Source: an uncultured Bacteroidales bacterium (GTDB taxonomy: Bacteria; Bacteroidota; Bacteroidia; Bacteroidales; P3). From it: a stretch of 47,571 nt of DNA. Below are positions 7,568 through 15,551 of the stretch, in pieces. The DNA lies in the NCBI GenBank assembly GCA_946183915.1, contig CAMHDJ010000018.1, forward strand, positions 1-47,571, in the 5' to 3' direction. The translations under genes were made by a program, and so were the position numbers. How positions within the stretch are numbered: position 1 is the stretch's first letter; each line of letters starts with the position of its first letter. The notes beneath the pieces were generated by a model. It was given only the letters and a program-made list of their open reading frames with translations. It did not search any database and was not told where the DNA came from.

Positions 7568-8796
7568 AACACCCCTCGCTCATCCTCTTCCTGCTGCTGT
7601 CGCTCGCCGGTGCCGCCCGGGGGCAGGAGTACGACTTCATACACTACGACTCCAACCGCATCCACTACGACAGCGCCTCACCCGCCATGCAGGCCTTCTT
7701 CGAGCGGTGGCAGCGCATCGTCGAGACCGGCAGCGGCAACCTCAACATCGTACACATCGGCGGCTCGCACGTGCAGGCCGGCTCCCTCAGCAACACCGTC
7801 CGCTGCCGTCTCCTCCAGGCCTTCCCCGACCGCGTCGGCCCGCGGGGCATGATCTTCCCCTACTCCGCCGCCGCCCGCTGCAACAACCCCGCCGACTACC
7901 GCATCCACTGCCGCGAGCGCATGATCCTCACCCGCTGCGTATCCAAGGACCACGCCTACCCCCTCGGCCTCTGCGGCATCGCCGTCACCGCCGTCGACAC
8001 CCTCACCACCGTCCAGGTCATCCTCAACGAGCCCCGCGTCGACTACGCCACCAACCGCATCGTCGTCCTCGGCCAGTCCGACAACGACGTCGTCGTCCCC
8101 ACCCTCTCCATCGACGGCCTCAGCCTCCAGCCCTCCTACGTCGCCTGGCAGTCCGACCGCTTCGTCTTCAACCTCAGCCATCCGGTCGACTCCTTCGACA
8201 TCGTCATCCCCTGCCAGCCCGGACAGCAGTTCACCCTCACCGGCATCTACCTCGACAACCGCCGCTCCGGCATCACCTTCTCCTCCATCGGCGTCAACGG
8301 GGCCGCCCTGCCCGACTACCTGCGCTGCCGCCACTTCGTGCGCGACCTCCGCATGCTCCACCCCGACCTCGTCGTCTTCGGCATCGGCATCAACGACGCC
8401 TCAGGCCCCAACTTCGACACCGCCCTCTTCCGGCGCAACTACCTGGCCCTCGTCGACTCGGTCCGCGCCGCCAACCCCGACTGCGCCTTCCTCTTCATCA
8501 CCAACAACGACTCCTTCCGCAAGACCGGCCGCCGCCGCTACACCGTCAACCCCAACGGCGCCCTGGCCCGCGAGGTCTTCTACCGCTTGGCCCGCGACGT
8601 CGACGGCGCCGTCTGGGACCAGTTCGCCATCATGGGCGGCCTGCGCTCCATGGACCGCTGGCGCCAAGCCAAGCTCGCCCAGACCGACCGCGTCCACTTC
8701 ACCCCCGCCGGCTACCGCCTCGTCGGCAACCTCCTGGCCGACGCCCTCCTCCAGCAGTTGAACACATACACCCACCGCGCCGACCCCGCACGATAG
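7564..8796 (+). CDS. SGNH/GDSL-family envelope protein (second of a pair)
   Basis: A 410-residue exported protein with a clean signal peptide (LILFLLLSLAGAARG-Q). Block I reads GGSHVQAGS, block III GIGIND has the expected Asn-Asp, and block V DRVHFTPAGY has the catalytic Asp and His. It therefore keeps more of the canonical active site than its upstream neighbour. The overlap with the preceding gene is ATGA. The MBOAT gene follows after 24 bases. The likely job is acyl transfer or removal on an envelope glycan together with that membrane protein. The acceptor is unknown; LPS is the contextual guess. Confidence 0.82.
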   Translation: MKHPSLILFLLLSLAGAARGQEYDFIHYDSNRIHYDSASPAMQAFFERWQRIVETGSGNLNIVHIGGSHVQAGSLSNTVRCRLLQAFPDRVGPRGMIFPYSAAARCNNPADYRIHCRERMILTRCVSKDHAYPLGLCGIAVTAVDTLTTVQVILNEPRVDYATNRIVVLGQSDNDVVVPTLSIDGLSLQPSYVAWQSDRFVFNLSHPVDSFDIVIPCQPGQQFTLTGIYLDNRRSGITFSSIGVNGAALPDYLRCRHFVRDLRMLHPDLVVFGIGINDASGPNFDTALFRRNYLALVDSVRAANPDCAFLFITNNDSFRKTGRRRYTVNPNGALAREVFYRLARDVDGAVWDQFAIMGGLRSMDRWRQAKLAQTDRVHFTPAGYRLVGNLLADALLQQLNTYTHRADPAR

Positions 8797-8820
8797 GACC
8801 GGCCTACCCCCACCCTCCCG

Positions 8821-10656
8821 ATGCACGACCTCCTGCTCTACCTGCGGCAACTCCTGAGCTTCGACAGCTCGCACCCCCTGCTCTTCACCCAGATCCACTT
8901 CTGGGTCTTCTTCCTCTTGGTCTATGCCGGCTTCGCCCTCATCGTCGCCCGGCGCTCCTGGCGGCTCACCACGCGCAACGCCTACCTCTTCGCCGTCAGC
9001 CTCTTCTTCTACTACAAGACCTCCGGCCTCTTCGTCCTCCTGCTCCTCTTCTCCACCCTCCTCGGGTGGCTGCTCGGCATCGGCATGGACCGCCCCGCGG
9101 CGGGCGCCCGACGCAAGGCGCTGATGGTCACCGGCGTCACCGTCAACCTGCTCGTCCTGGGTTTCTTCAAGTATGCCTACTTCTTCACCGACCTCTTCAA
9201 CGCCACCTTCGGCACCGACCACCACATCGCCATCCAGATCCTCCTGCCCGTCGGCATCTCCTTCTTCACCTTCCAGAACATCAGCTACATTGTCGACGTC
9301 TACCGCCGCCGCATCGCCCACGTGGGCAACATACTCGACTTCGGCTTCTACACCTCCTTCTTCCCCCAGCTCGTGGCCGGTCCCATCCTGCGTGCCGACC
9401 AGTTCGTGCCGCAGCTCTACAAGCCCTTCTTCCTCGGCCGGCGCCAGTTCGGCGTGGCCCTCTTCTGGATCCTCAACGGCCTGGCCAAGAAGATCATCCT
9501 CAGCGACTACCTCGCCGTCAACTTCGTCGACCGCATCTTCGACAACCCCTCGCTCTATACCCCCTTCGAGAACTTCGCCGCCCTGATGCTCTACTCGCTG
9601 CAGGTCTACGCCGACTTCTCGGGCTACACCGACATCGCCATCGGCGTGGCCATGCTCATGGGCTTCTACCTGCCGCTCAACTTCAACTCGCCCTACAAGG
9701 CCCAGAACCCCACCGACTTCTGGCGCCGCTGGCACATCTCCCTCTCCCACTGGCTGCGCGACTACCTCTACATCCCCCTCGGCGGCAACCGCCGGGTGGG
9801 CTTCATGAGCTTCTTCCTGCTGGGCGCCATGATGGCCATCGCCGCCTTCCGGCTGCACAACACGCTCTTCACCCTCGCCGTCCTCGCCGTCGCCGCCGCC
9901 ATCGCCCTCCGCTGGCTCCTCGACAAGGACCATCGCCACGACATGGGCACCAACATCAACAACCTCGACACCATGCTCCTCGGGGGCCTCTGGCACGGCG
10001 CCTCGTTCAACTTCATCACCTGGGGCGGCCTCAACGGCATCGGCATCCTGGTCTACAAGTGGTGGCGCCGCCACCGCTGGGAGACGCGCCTCGGCGTCCT
10101 CGGCGCCCTGGCCATGGCCCTCACCGTCCTCCGCCACACCCTCCAGTCGCCACTGGTCAACATGCTGCAGTTCATCGCCCTCGTCAGCCTGGCGGGCTAC
10201 TGCCTCGTCTACCTCACCACCCGCCGCCCCGCGCCCGGCGCCGACCCCGCCAGCCCCGACACCCGCCGCTCCCCGCTCTCCACCGTCTGGAACACAGGCC
10301 TCACCTTCGTCTTCATCTCCTTCACACGACTCTTCTTCCGCTCCGGCTCCAACCTCGACCCCGCCGAGGCCAACGAGGTGGCCTGGCGCACCGCCAGCCA
10401 GATGGTGGCCCAGATCGGCTCCCACTGGAACCTGGCGCAGATACCCGACATCGTGGGCCACTACTGGGCCCCCTTCCTGCTCTTCGCCCTCGGCATGGTG
10501 GTCCACTGGCTGCCCGTCCGCCTCAAGCGGCGCTACCGCCTCGCCTTCGCCCGACTGCCCCTCGGAGTCATGGGCCTGGTCGTCGTCGCCGCCGTCTTCG
10601 TGCTCTACCAGTTCATCACGGCCGACCTGCAGCCCTTCATCTACTTCCAGTTCTGA
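8821..10656 (+). CDS. MBOAT-family O-acyltransferase (AlgI-like)
   Basis: A polytopic 611-residue membrane protein that would move acetyl groups from a cytoplasmic donor toward an extracytoplasmic acceptor. Family marks are seen throughout: the stretch FFKYAYFFTDLFN, LPVGISFFTFQNISYI, the VAGPILR turn, NPTDFWRRWHISLSHWLRDYLYIP broken over residues about 296-320, and the invariant catalytic His in GGLWHGASFNF. It is longer than simple AlgI proteins, with extra C-terminal membrane helices. It closes the lptC-lpxD-SGNH-SGNH run and converges with a DUF6266 gene. Confidence 0.9.
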   Translation: MHDLLLYLRQLLSFDSSHPLLFTQIHFWVFFLLVYAGFALIVARRSWRLTTRNAYLFAVSLFFYYKTSGLFVLLLLFSTLLGWLLGIGMDRPAAGARRKALMVTGVTVNLLVLGFFKYAYFFTDLFNATFGTDHHIAIQILLPVGISFFTFQNISYIVDVYRRRIAHVGNILDFGFYTSFFPQLVAGPILRADQFVPQLYKPFFLGRRQFGVALFWILNGLAKKIILSDYLAVNFVDRIFDNPSLYTPFENFAALMLYSLQVYADFSGYTDIAIGVAMLMGFYLPLNFNSPYKAQNPTDFWRRWHISLSHWLRDYLYIPLGGNRRVGFMSFFLLGAMMAIAAFRLHNTLFTLAVLAVAAAIALRWLLDKDHRHDMGTNINNLDTMLLGGLWHGASFNFITWGGLNGIGILVYKWWRRHRWETRLGVLGALAMALTVLRHTLQSPLVNMLQFIALVSLAGYCLVYLTTRRPAPGADPASPDTRRSPLSTVWNTGLTFVFISFTRLFFRSGSNLDPAEANEVAWRTASQMVAQIGSHWNLAQIPDIVGHYWAPFLLFALGMVVHWLPVRLKRRYRLAFARLPLGVMGLVVVAAVFVLYQFITADLQPFIYFQF

Positions 10657-10674
10657 CGCCGGCGCCGGCACGCG

Positions 10675-11283
10675 TCCGAGCCAGCGGCTCGGCGACGCCT
10701 CGCCCCGCCGGTTCCAGCCGAAACCATACACCTCCAGCGCCTCGTCGGCCAGGGCCGCGGGCAGGTCGAGGTGCACCGTGCCGCTGCCCACCGCCGCCGG
10801 CAGCGAGAGCGCGCCCCGCCCAGCCGAGGGAGAGTAGGCGTAGAGGTACACATAGTCGCCCGCCGGCCCCTCGCCGCACGCGAACGGTGCCTCCAGGGCC
10901 GCCGCCCCCGTGCGCACCGGCGTCCCGAAGAGCGGCGCCGCCAGGTCGCCCTCGGCCAGCCGCAGCGCCCCGTAGTCCACCGCCACCCCCGCGGCCGTCG
11001 CCGTGGCGCAGGGCCGGTTGAGGCGGATGAACAGATTGCGGGCGCTCAGGGCCTCGGCCGCCGCACGGCGGCCGAGGCCCATACCCACCACCGACCCCAG
11101 CGCCGTCGACAGCGCCGACAGCGCCCCGAACACCGCACGGCCCGCCTGCTGACGCGCCGTGCGCGGATTGTGCACCGCCGTCGGCAGGCTCCGCACCAGC
11201 TGCCGCCCGCCGCACACCACTCCCACCGCCGGACCCAGCCGGCCGGAGAACATACCCAGAAAACCATCGTTGCATCTTGCCAT
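10675..11283 (-). CDS. DUF6266-family protein, no in-frame stop at the expected end
   Basis: About 203 codons encode a protein that begins MARCNDGFLGMFSGRLGP, the pattern of DUF6266 (G-x-F-S-G-K/R-x-G, then SLPTAVHNPRTARQQAGR). The family is widespread and multi-copy in Bacteroidota, with unknown function. The recognisable domain ends at about 10675 (SRWLG). The reading frame then has no stop and stays open antisense to the MBOAT and SGNH genes down to 8401. The other two frames stop at 10641 and 10637. A single-base indel near 10680-10700 would explain this, so the 3' end is uncertain and the gene may be a recent pseudogene. Confidence 0.65.
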
Positions 11284-11349
11284 AGTCTGAAAATTTAATT
11301 GGTTACTACCGCCCTATAAAATAAGCCCTTTTCGGCCAATGGGCCAAAA

Positions 11350-11555
11350 CAGCGCGCTCAAGTCCGCAACTGTCCGCTCCCGTCCGCAACTGTCCGCCCG
11401 CCCCCTTCGCGCTGTCCACCCGCCACCTTCGCGCTGTCCGCCCGCCACCAGCGCCGTTTCATCCCCGCCCCTCGCCCGCCCTTCCACCGCCTCCGGTCGG
11501 ACCATCCGCGGACCACCCGCGGACCTGCCCCGGACCATCCCCGGACCTGCCACCG
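11350..11555. repeat. GTCCGC-rich minisatellite spacer (site 1)
   Basis: The spacer between the divergent DUF6266 and AAA_14 genes holds two 20-bp units with GTCCGCAACTGTCCGC (11361-11400), two 22-bp units (11404-11425 and 11426-11447) around TTCGCGCTGTCC, and a block rich in GGACC(A/T) around 11498-11552. The motif CGGACCATCCGCGGACCA is shared with the site at 24412-24464. No gene is seen in 11284-11696. Confidence 0.75.
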
Positions 11556-11663
11556 CGCCCATGCGCCTTCATTCCGCATCCTCCCATTCGGCCAGGCCAC
11601 AAGATTAATTGAAGATAATATGAAAATATCATAATAATTTTTTATTATATTCTAAATAATTTG

Positions 11664-11672
11664 TATATTTGC
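11664..11672 (+). promoter_or_regulatory. Promoter of the AAA_14 ATPase gene, -7 element
   Basis: TATATTTGC fits the Bacteroidota -7 consensus and lies 25 bases before the chosen ATG at 11697, in an AT-rich patch. It excludes the in-frame TTG at 11661 as a start. Confidence 0.75.
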
Positions 11673-11696
11673 ACTGACAACAAAGGGTGTTTCACG

Positions 11697-12827
11697 ATGA
11701 TTAACAGACTGATTACAAGTACAATTAAACAGAAAATCTTTAAAGGAAAGGCGATCATAGTCGTGGGGCCTCGCCAGGTGGGCAAGACCACGCTGCTGAA
11801 GATGCTGGCCAACGAGTTTGACAGCAAGGTCCTTGTGTGGAACTGCGACGAGCCCGATGTGCGCCGCCGGCTGGCCGAACCCACTTCCACCATGCTCGGT
11901 GCCGAGACTTCGGGGTACAACATTGTGTTTATCGACGAGGCGCAACGTGTACAGAATATCGGTATCACCTTGAAACTGCTGATCGACAACTATCCGGAAA
12001 AACAGGTGGTGGTTACTGGCTCTTCGGCCATCGAACTGTCCAACTCCATCAACGAGCCGTTGACCGGACGGAAGTACGAGTATGTCCTCTTTCCTTTTTC
12101 GGCCGAGGAACTGATAGCTGAGCACGGGAAGATCGACGAGCAACGGCTGCTGGAACGAAGGCTGATTTACGGTGCCTATCCTGAGGTGGTCAACCGTCCC
12201 GGCGAAGAGCGGGAGACGCTCACCAACCTTGTGAGCAGCTACCTCTACAAGGATATCTTCACGTTTCAGGATGTGCGCAAACCCGAGATCATCGAACAAC
12301 TGTTGCAAGCCCTGGCGCTACAGGTGGGCAGCGAGGTTTCGTTCAACGAGCTTGGGCGACTGCTGGGGTTGAATTCCATCACCGTGCAACGCTACATCGA
12401 CCTGCTGGAGAAGTCGTATGTTGTTTTCCACTTGCGGTCGTTCAGCCGCAATGTACGCTCCGAACTGAAAAAAAGCCGCAAGATATACTTCTATGACAAC
12501 GGGGTGCGCAACGCCTTGATTGGCGACTACAAGCCATTGGCTCTTCGCAGCGACACCGGGGCCCTGTGGGAAAACTACACTATCAGCGAACGTATGAAAC
12601 ACAACGCCTACAACGGCTTCTACGGCAAGAGCTACTTCTGGCGGACACAGCAGCAACAGGAGGTGGACTATATTGAGGACATCGACGGTGTGCTCCATGC
12701 GTACGAATTCAAATGGAGCAATGCCAAGCAGCCACGCCTGACCGAGACCTTCGCCAAGAACTATCCCGACCACACATTTATGGTGGTCAATCCCGACAAT
12801 TACCTCGACTTTATCGCTGCCGGTTAA
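11697..12827 (+). CDS. AAA_14/DUF4143-family ATPase
   Basis: A 376-residue cytoplasmic protein of the common bacterial and archaeal AAA_14-DUF4143 type. Walker A is GPRQVGKT (24-31) and Walker B is IVFIDEA with Asp80-Glu81. The C-terminal half is the DUF4143 region with a winged-helix-like part ([23 protein letters not shown]) and a PD-(D/E)xK-like end ([11 protein letters not shown]...AYEFKW). The biological role of the family is not established. Base composition is visibly less GC-rich than its neighbours, which suggests acquisition by transfer. It has its own promoter and no partner gene. Confidence 0.88.
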   Translation: MINRLITSTIKQKIFKGKAIIVVGPRQVGKTTLLKMLANEFDSKVLVWNCDEPDVRRRLAEPTSTMLGAETSGYNIVFIDEAQRVQNIGITLKLLIDNYPEKQVVVTGSSAIELSNSINEPLTGRKYEYVLFPFSAEELIAEHGKIDEQRLLERRLIYGAYPEVVNRPGEERETLTNLVSSYLYKDIFTFQDVRKPEIIEQLLQALALQVGSEVSFNELGRLLGLNSITVQRYIDLLEKSYVVFHLRSFSRNVRSELKKSRKIYFYDNGVRNALIGDYKPLALRSDTGALWENYTISERMKHNAYNGFYGKSYFWRTQQQQEVDYIEDIDGVLHAYEFKWSNAKQPRLTETFAKNYPDHTFMVVNPDNYLDFIAAG

Positions 12828-12883
12828 GGGGGGATCACAATAAAACAAACGAACGATCGTTTCTATACTCAAAAGACAACACT

Positions 12884-13321
<438 letters not shown>

Positions 13322-13324
13322 AGT

Positions 13325-14509
13325 ATGAAAAGGCTCTCATATAGTCTGGCTCTGGCTGTTGCACTGTTGCCGCAACTGCTGCTCCCTTCCATCCATGCCC
13401 AAAACCGTGGTGAGTGGGAGGACGCTATGTACACCCCCATTTCGCCCGACTCCGCATTTGCCACAGGTGCTGAGAACCTATGGAACCACGAAGTGTTTCC
13501 CACGATGTTGCTATTCCGCGAAAGTGGCTACATGGGCCGCACGGCAGTGGTGGCCAACCAAACCTCGGTGGTGGGGACAACACACCTCGTCGACACTCTG
13601 CTCCGTGCGGGTGTAAACGTCACAAAGATTTTCTGCCCTGAGCATGGCTTCCGCGGCATTGCAGCGGCGGGCGCCAAGGTGGACAACAGCACTGACCCCA
13701 AGACGGGCCTCCCCATCATCTCCCTCTATGGCAAGAACAAGAAGCCTACCCCCAAGCAGATGGAGGATGTGGATGTGGTGCTTTTCGACCTTCAGGATGT
13801 GGGCTGCCGCTTCTACACTTACCTTTCCACACTGCACTATGTGATGGAAGCCTGCGCCGAGCGCGGCATACCGCTGATAGTTCTCGACCGACCCAACCCC
13901 AACGGCCACTATGTCGACGGCCCCGTGCTGGACACGGCCACCTGCCGCTCCTTCGTGGGCATGCATCCTGTACCGGTGGTCTACGGCATGACCATCGGGG
14001 AGTATGCGCAGATGATCAACGGCGAAGGCTGGCTGCAAAGCGGTGAAAAGTGTAACCTCACCGTAGTGCCTATGCAGGGCTACAAGCGCGACTCGGTGGG
14101 CTACGAGCTGCCTGTTCCACCGTCGCCCAACCTGCGCACCGCGCAGGCTGTGGCCCTCTACCCGAGTCTCTGCCTCTTTGAGGGCACCAACTGCGGCGTC
14201 GGCCGCGGCACCGACTAGCCCTTCGAGTGGGTCACCTACGGCACCGACACCCTCGACCTGCGGTCGTATTCCGTCGGCGAAGAGGCCCCCAACCTGATCG
14301 ACCTCTGGCCGCTGATGGAGATGTACCGCCGTGTGCCGCAGGGCAAGTTCTTCCTCAAGAGCAACTTCTTCGAGAAGCTTGCTGGCACCACCGAGCTGCG
14401 CCGCCAGATAGAGGCCGGCCTGAGCGAGGCGGACATCCGCGCCACCTGGCAGCCCGGACTGCAACATTTCAAAGAAATACGCAAGAAATACCTGATATAT
14501 GAAGACTAA
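13325..14509 (+). pseudogene. NamZ-like exo-beta-N-acetylmuramidase (DUF1343), interrupted by an amber codon
   Basis: The family removes N-acetylmuramic acid from peptidoglycan fragments in the periplasm. The first 297 residues carry a signal peptide (ending HAQ) and typical motifs: ANQTSVVG, FCPEHGFRG, PIISLYGK, DVVLFDLQDVGCRFYTY and VLDRPNPNG. At 14216 a TAG follows GRGTD, where homologues have Lys (a one-base change from AAG). The same frame then continues with clear family sequence (NFFEKLAGTTELRRQIEAG, then YLIYED) to the TAA at 14509. Compared with my memory of homologues, about 40 residues including an FTPxS/GAKxP segment also seem missing after the TAG. Both faults point to a decayed gene. 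Confidence 0.85.
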
Positions 14510-14855
14510 CGGAAAAAGCATCTGCAAAGAGCTGAAAGCCATCCGCAAGCGGGTGGCCGACGAGAACCAGATTCCACTGGAGCAACACGAGTGCCAGTAC
14601 GAAGGCCCGTGCGACGGCACCTGTCCGCGCTGCGAGGCCGAGGTGCGCTACCTCGAGGCCGAGCTGCACCGCCGCATGACCCTGGGCAAGGCCGCTGCGG
14701 TGGCCGGTGTGGCCCTGGGCCTGGCGGCTTTCACCAGCTGTACCGAAGGGAAGGTGACCGAGGGCGAGATGCTCCCCGACCCTGTGCCCGAAGTGAATGA
14801 TACCACACCAGAAGCCGCTAACGATATAAATCAAACAACAATACAATACAAATGA
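14499..14855 (+). CDS. Small protein with a four-Cys cluster and hydrophobic segment
   Basis: A 118-residue protein of unknown function. An N-terminal basic helix (1-30) is followed by C-x5-C-x3-C-x2-C (Cys32, 38, 42, 45; core GTCPRCEAEVRYLEAEL), a likely zinc or iron-sulfur site. Then come a hydrophobic segment (about 64-79) ending in the lipobox-like FTSC (Cys81) and an acidic tail. I recall similar short proteins in other Bacteroidales. The ATG overlaps the end of the NamZ-like remnant by 11 bases, and the stop overlaps the next ATG (ATGA), so it is coupled to the nitroreductase-like gene. Confidence 0.75.
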   Translation: MKTNGKSICKELKAIRKRVADENQIPLEQHECQYEGPCDGTCPRCEAEVRYLEAELHRRMTLGKAAAVAGVALGLAAFTSCTEGKVTEGEMLPDPVPEVNDTTPEAANDINQTTIQYK

Positions 14856-15493
14856 AGAAACAGTTATTATTCCTTGCTGCCGCCGCCATGCTGATGGCCG
14901 CCTGCGGCAACAAGCAAGAGGCCGCCACCGAGGTCAACCCCGCCGACGTGGTCATCAACAACATCCTGAACCGCAAAAGCGTACGCTCCTACAACGGCGA
15001 GGCCATCCCCGACTCGGTGATGGAGAACCTGCTGCGTGCCGCCCAGGCCGCTCCGAGCGCCGTCGACCGCCGCCCCTGGCAGATGGTGGTCATGACCGAC
15101 AAGAGCCAATACGAAACTGTCTTCGAGGGCAACTTCAACATGCAGAAGTTCATGGAGAGCGGCGCCGTAGTGATCCTCTGCGCCGACACCACCTTCACCG
15201 CCCCCACGCGCGACAACCCCGACGGGCCCGCCGTCGTGCAGGTCAACCAGATGTGGCGCGACGACCTGGGTGCCGCCACCGAGAACCTGCTGCTGGCCGC
15301 CGAGGCCTACGGTCTGGGCGCCTGTTGGACGGCCTGCTACCCGTACCCCGACCGCATGGATCCCGTCAAGAAGGCCCTACAGCTGCCACCGACGGTGGTG
15401 CCCTACGCCGTGGTGCCCATCGGATACCACGACGGCACGACCCAGCCCAAGGACAAGTGGGATCCCAGCCGCGTGCACTACAACCGCTGGTAG
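14852..15493 (+). CDS. Nitroreductase-family lipoprotein
   Basis: A 213-residue flavoprotein of the nitroreductase fold, predicted to bind FMN and use NAD(P)H. It has a lipoprotein signal with Cys18 (MLMAACGN), so it should sit on the periplasmic side of a membrane, where FMN reduction by NAD(P)H is not expected. The fold marks are NRKSVRSYNGEAIP (FMN phosphate arginines), AAPSAVDRRPWQMVV, and the ATENLLLAAEAYGLGACWTACYP region divided over residues about 147-170. The electron donor is unknown; the coupled upstream Cys-cluster protein is a candidate partner. A strong terminator follows. Confidence 0.85.
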   Translation: MKKQLLFLAAAAMLMAACGNKQEAATEVNPADVVINNILNRKSVRSYNGEAIPDSVMENLLRAAQAAPSAVDRRPWQMVVMTDKSQYETVFEGNFNMQKFMESGAVVILCADTTFTAPTRDNPDGPAVVQVNQMWRDDLGAATENLLLAAEAYGLGACWTACYPYPDRMDPVKKALQLPPTVVPYAVVPIGYHDGTTQPKDKWDPSRVHYNRW

Positions 15494-15511
15494 GCGCCAC
15501 CCGGAAAAGAG

Positions 15512-15550
15512 AAGCGGGCGTATACAAGGTGTATACGCCCGCTTTGTTTT
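15512..15550 (+). terminator. Bidirectional intrinsic terminator
   Basis: The perfect 14-bp stem AAGCGGGCGTATAC (15512-15525) pairs with 15531-15544 across the loop AAGGT and is followed by TGTTTTT. It separates two convergent genes and can serve both strands. Confidence 0.92.
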
Positions 15551-15551
15551 T

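Noticed and set aside
8401-10640. Very long minus-strand open frame continuing from the DUF6266 gene
   Set aside because: It is antisense to the MBOAT and SGNH genes and its translation is low-complexity and acidic. GC-rich codon structure on the other strand explains the lack of stops.
14216-14218. TAG read through as pyrrolysine or by suppression in the NamZ-like gene
   Set aside because: No pyl genes are visible, the family has Lys there, and a neighbouring segment also seems lost, so simple decay is preferred.
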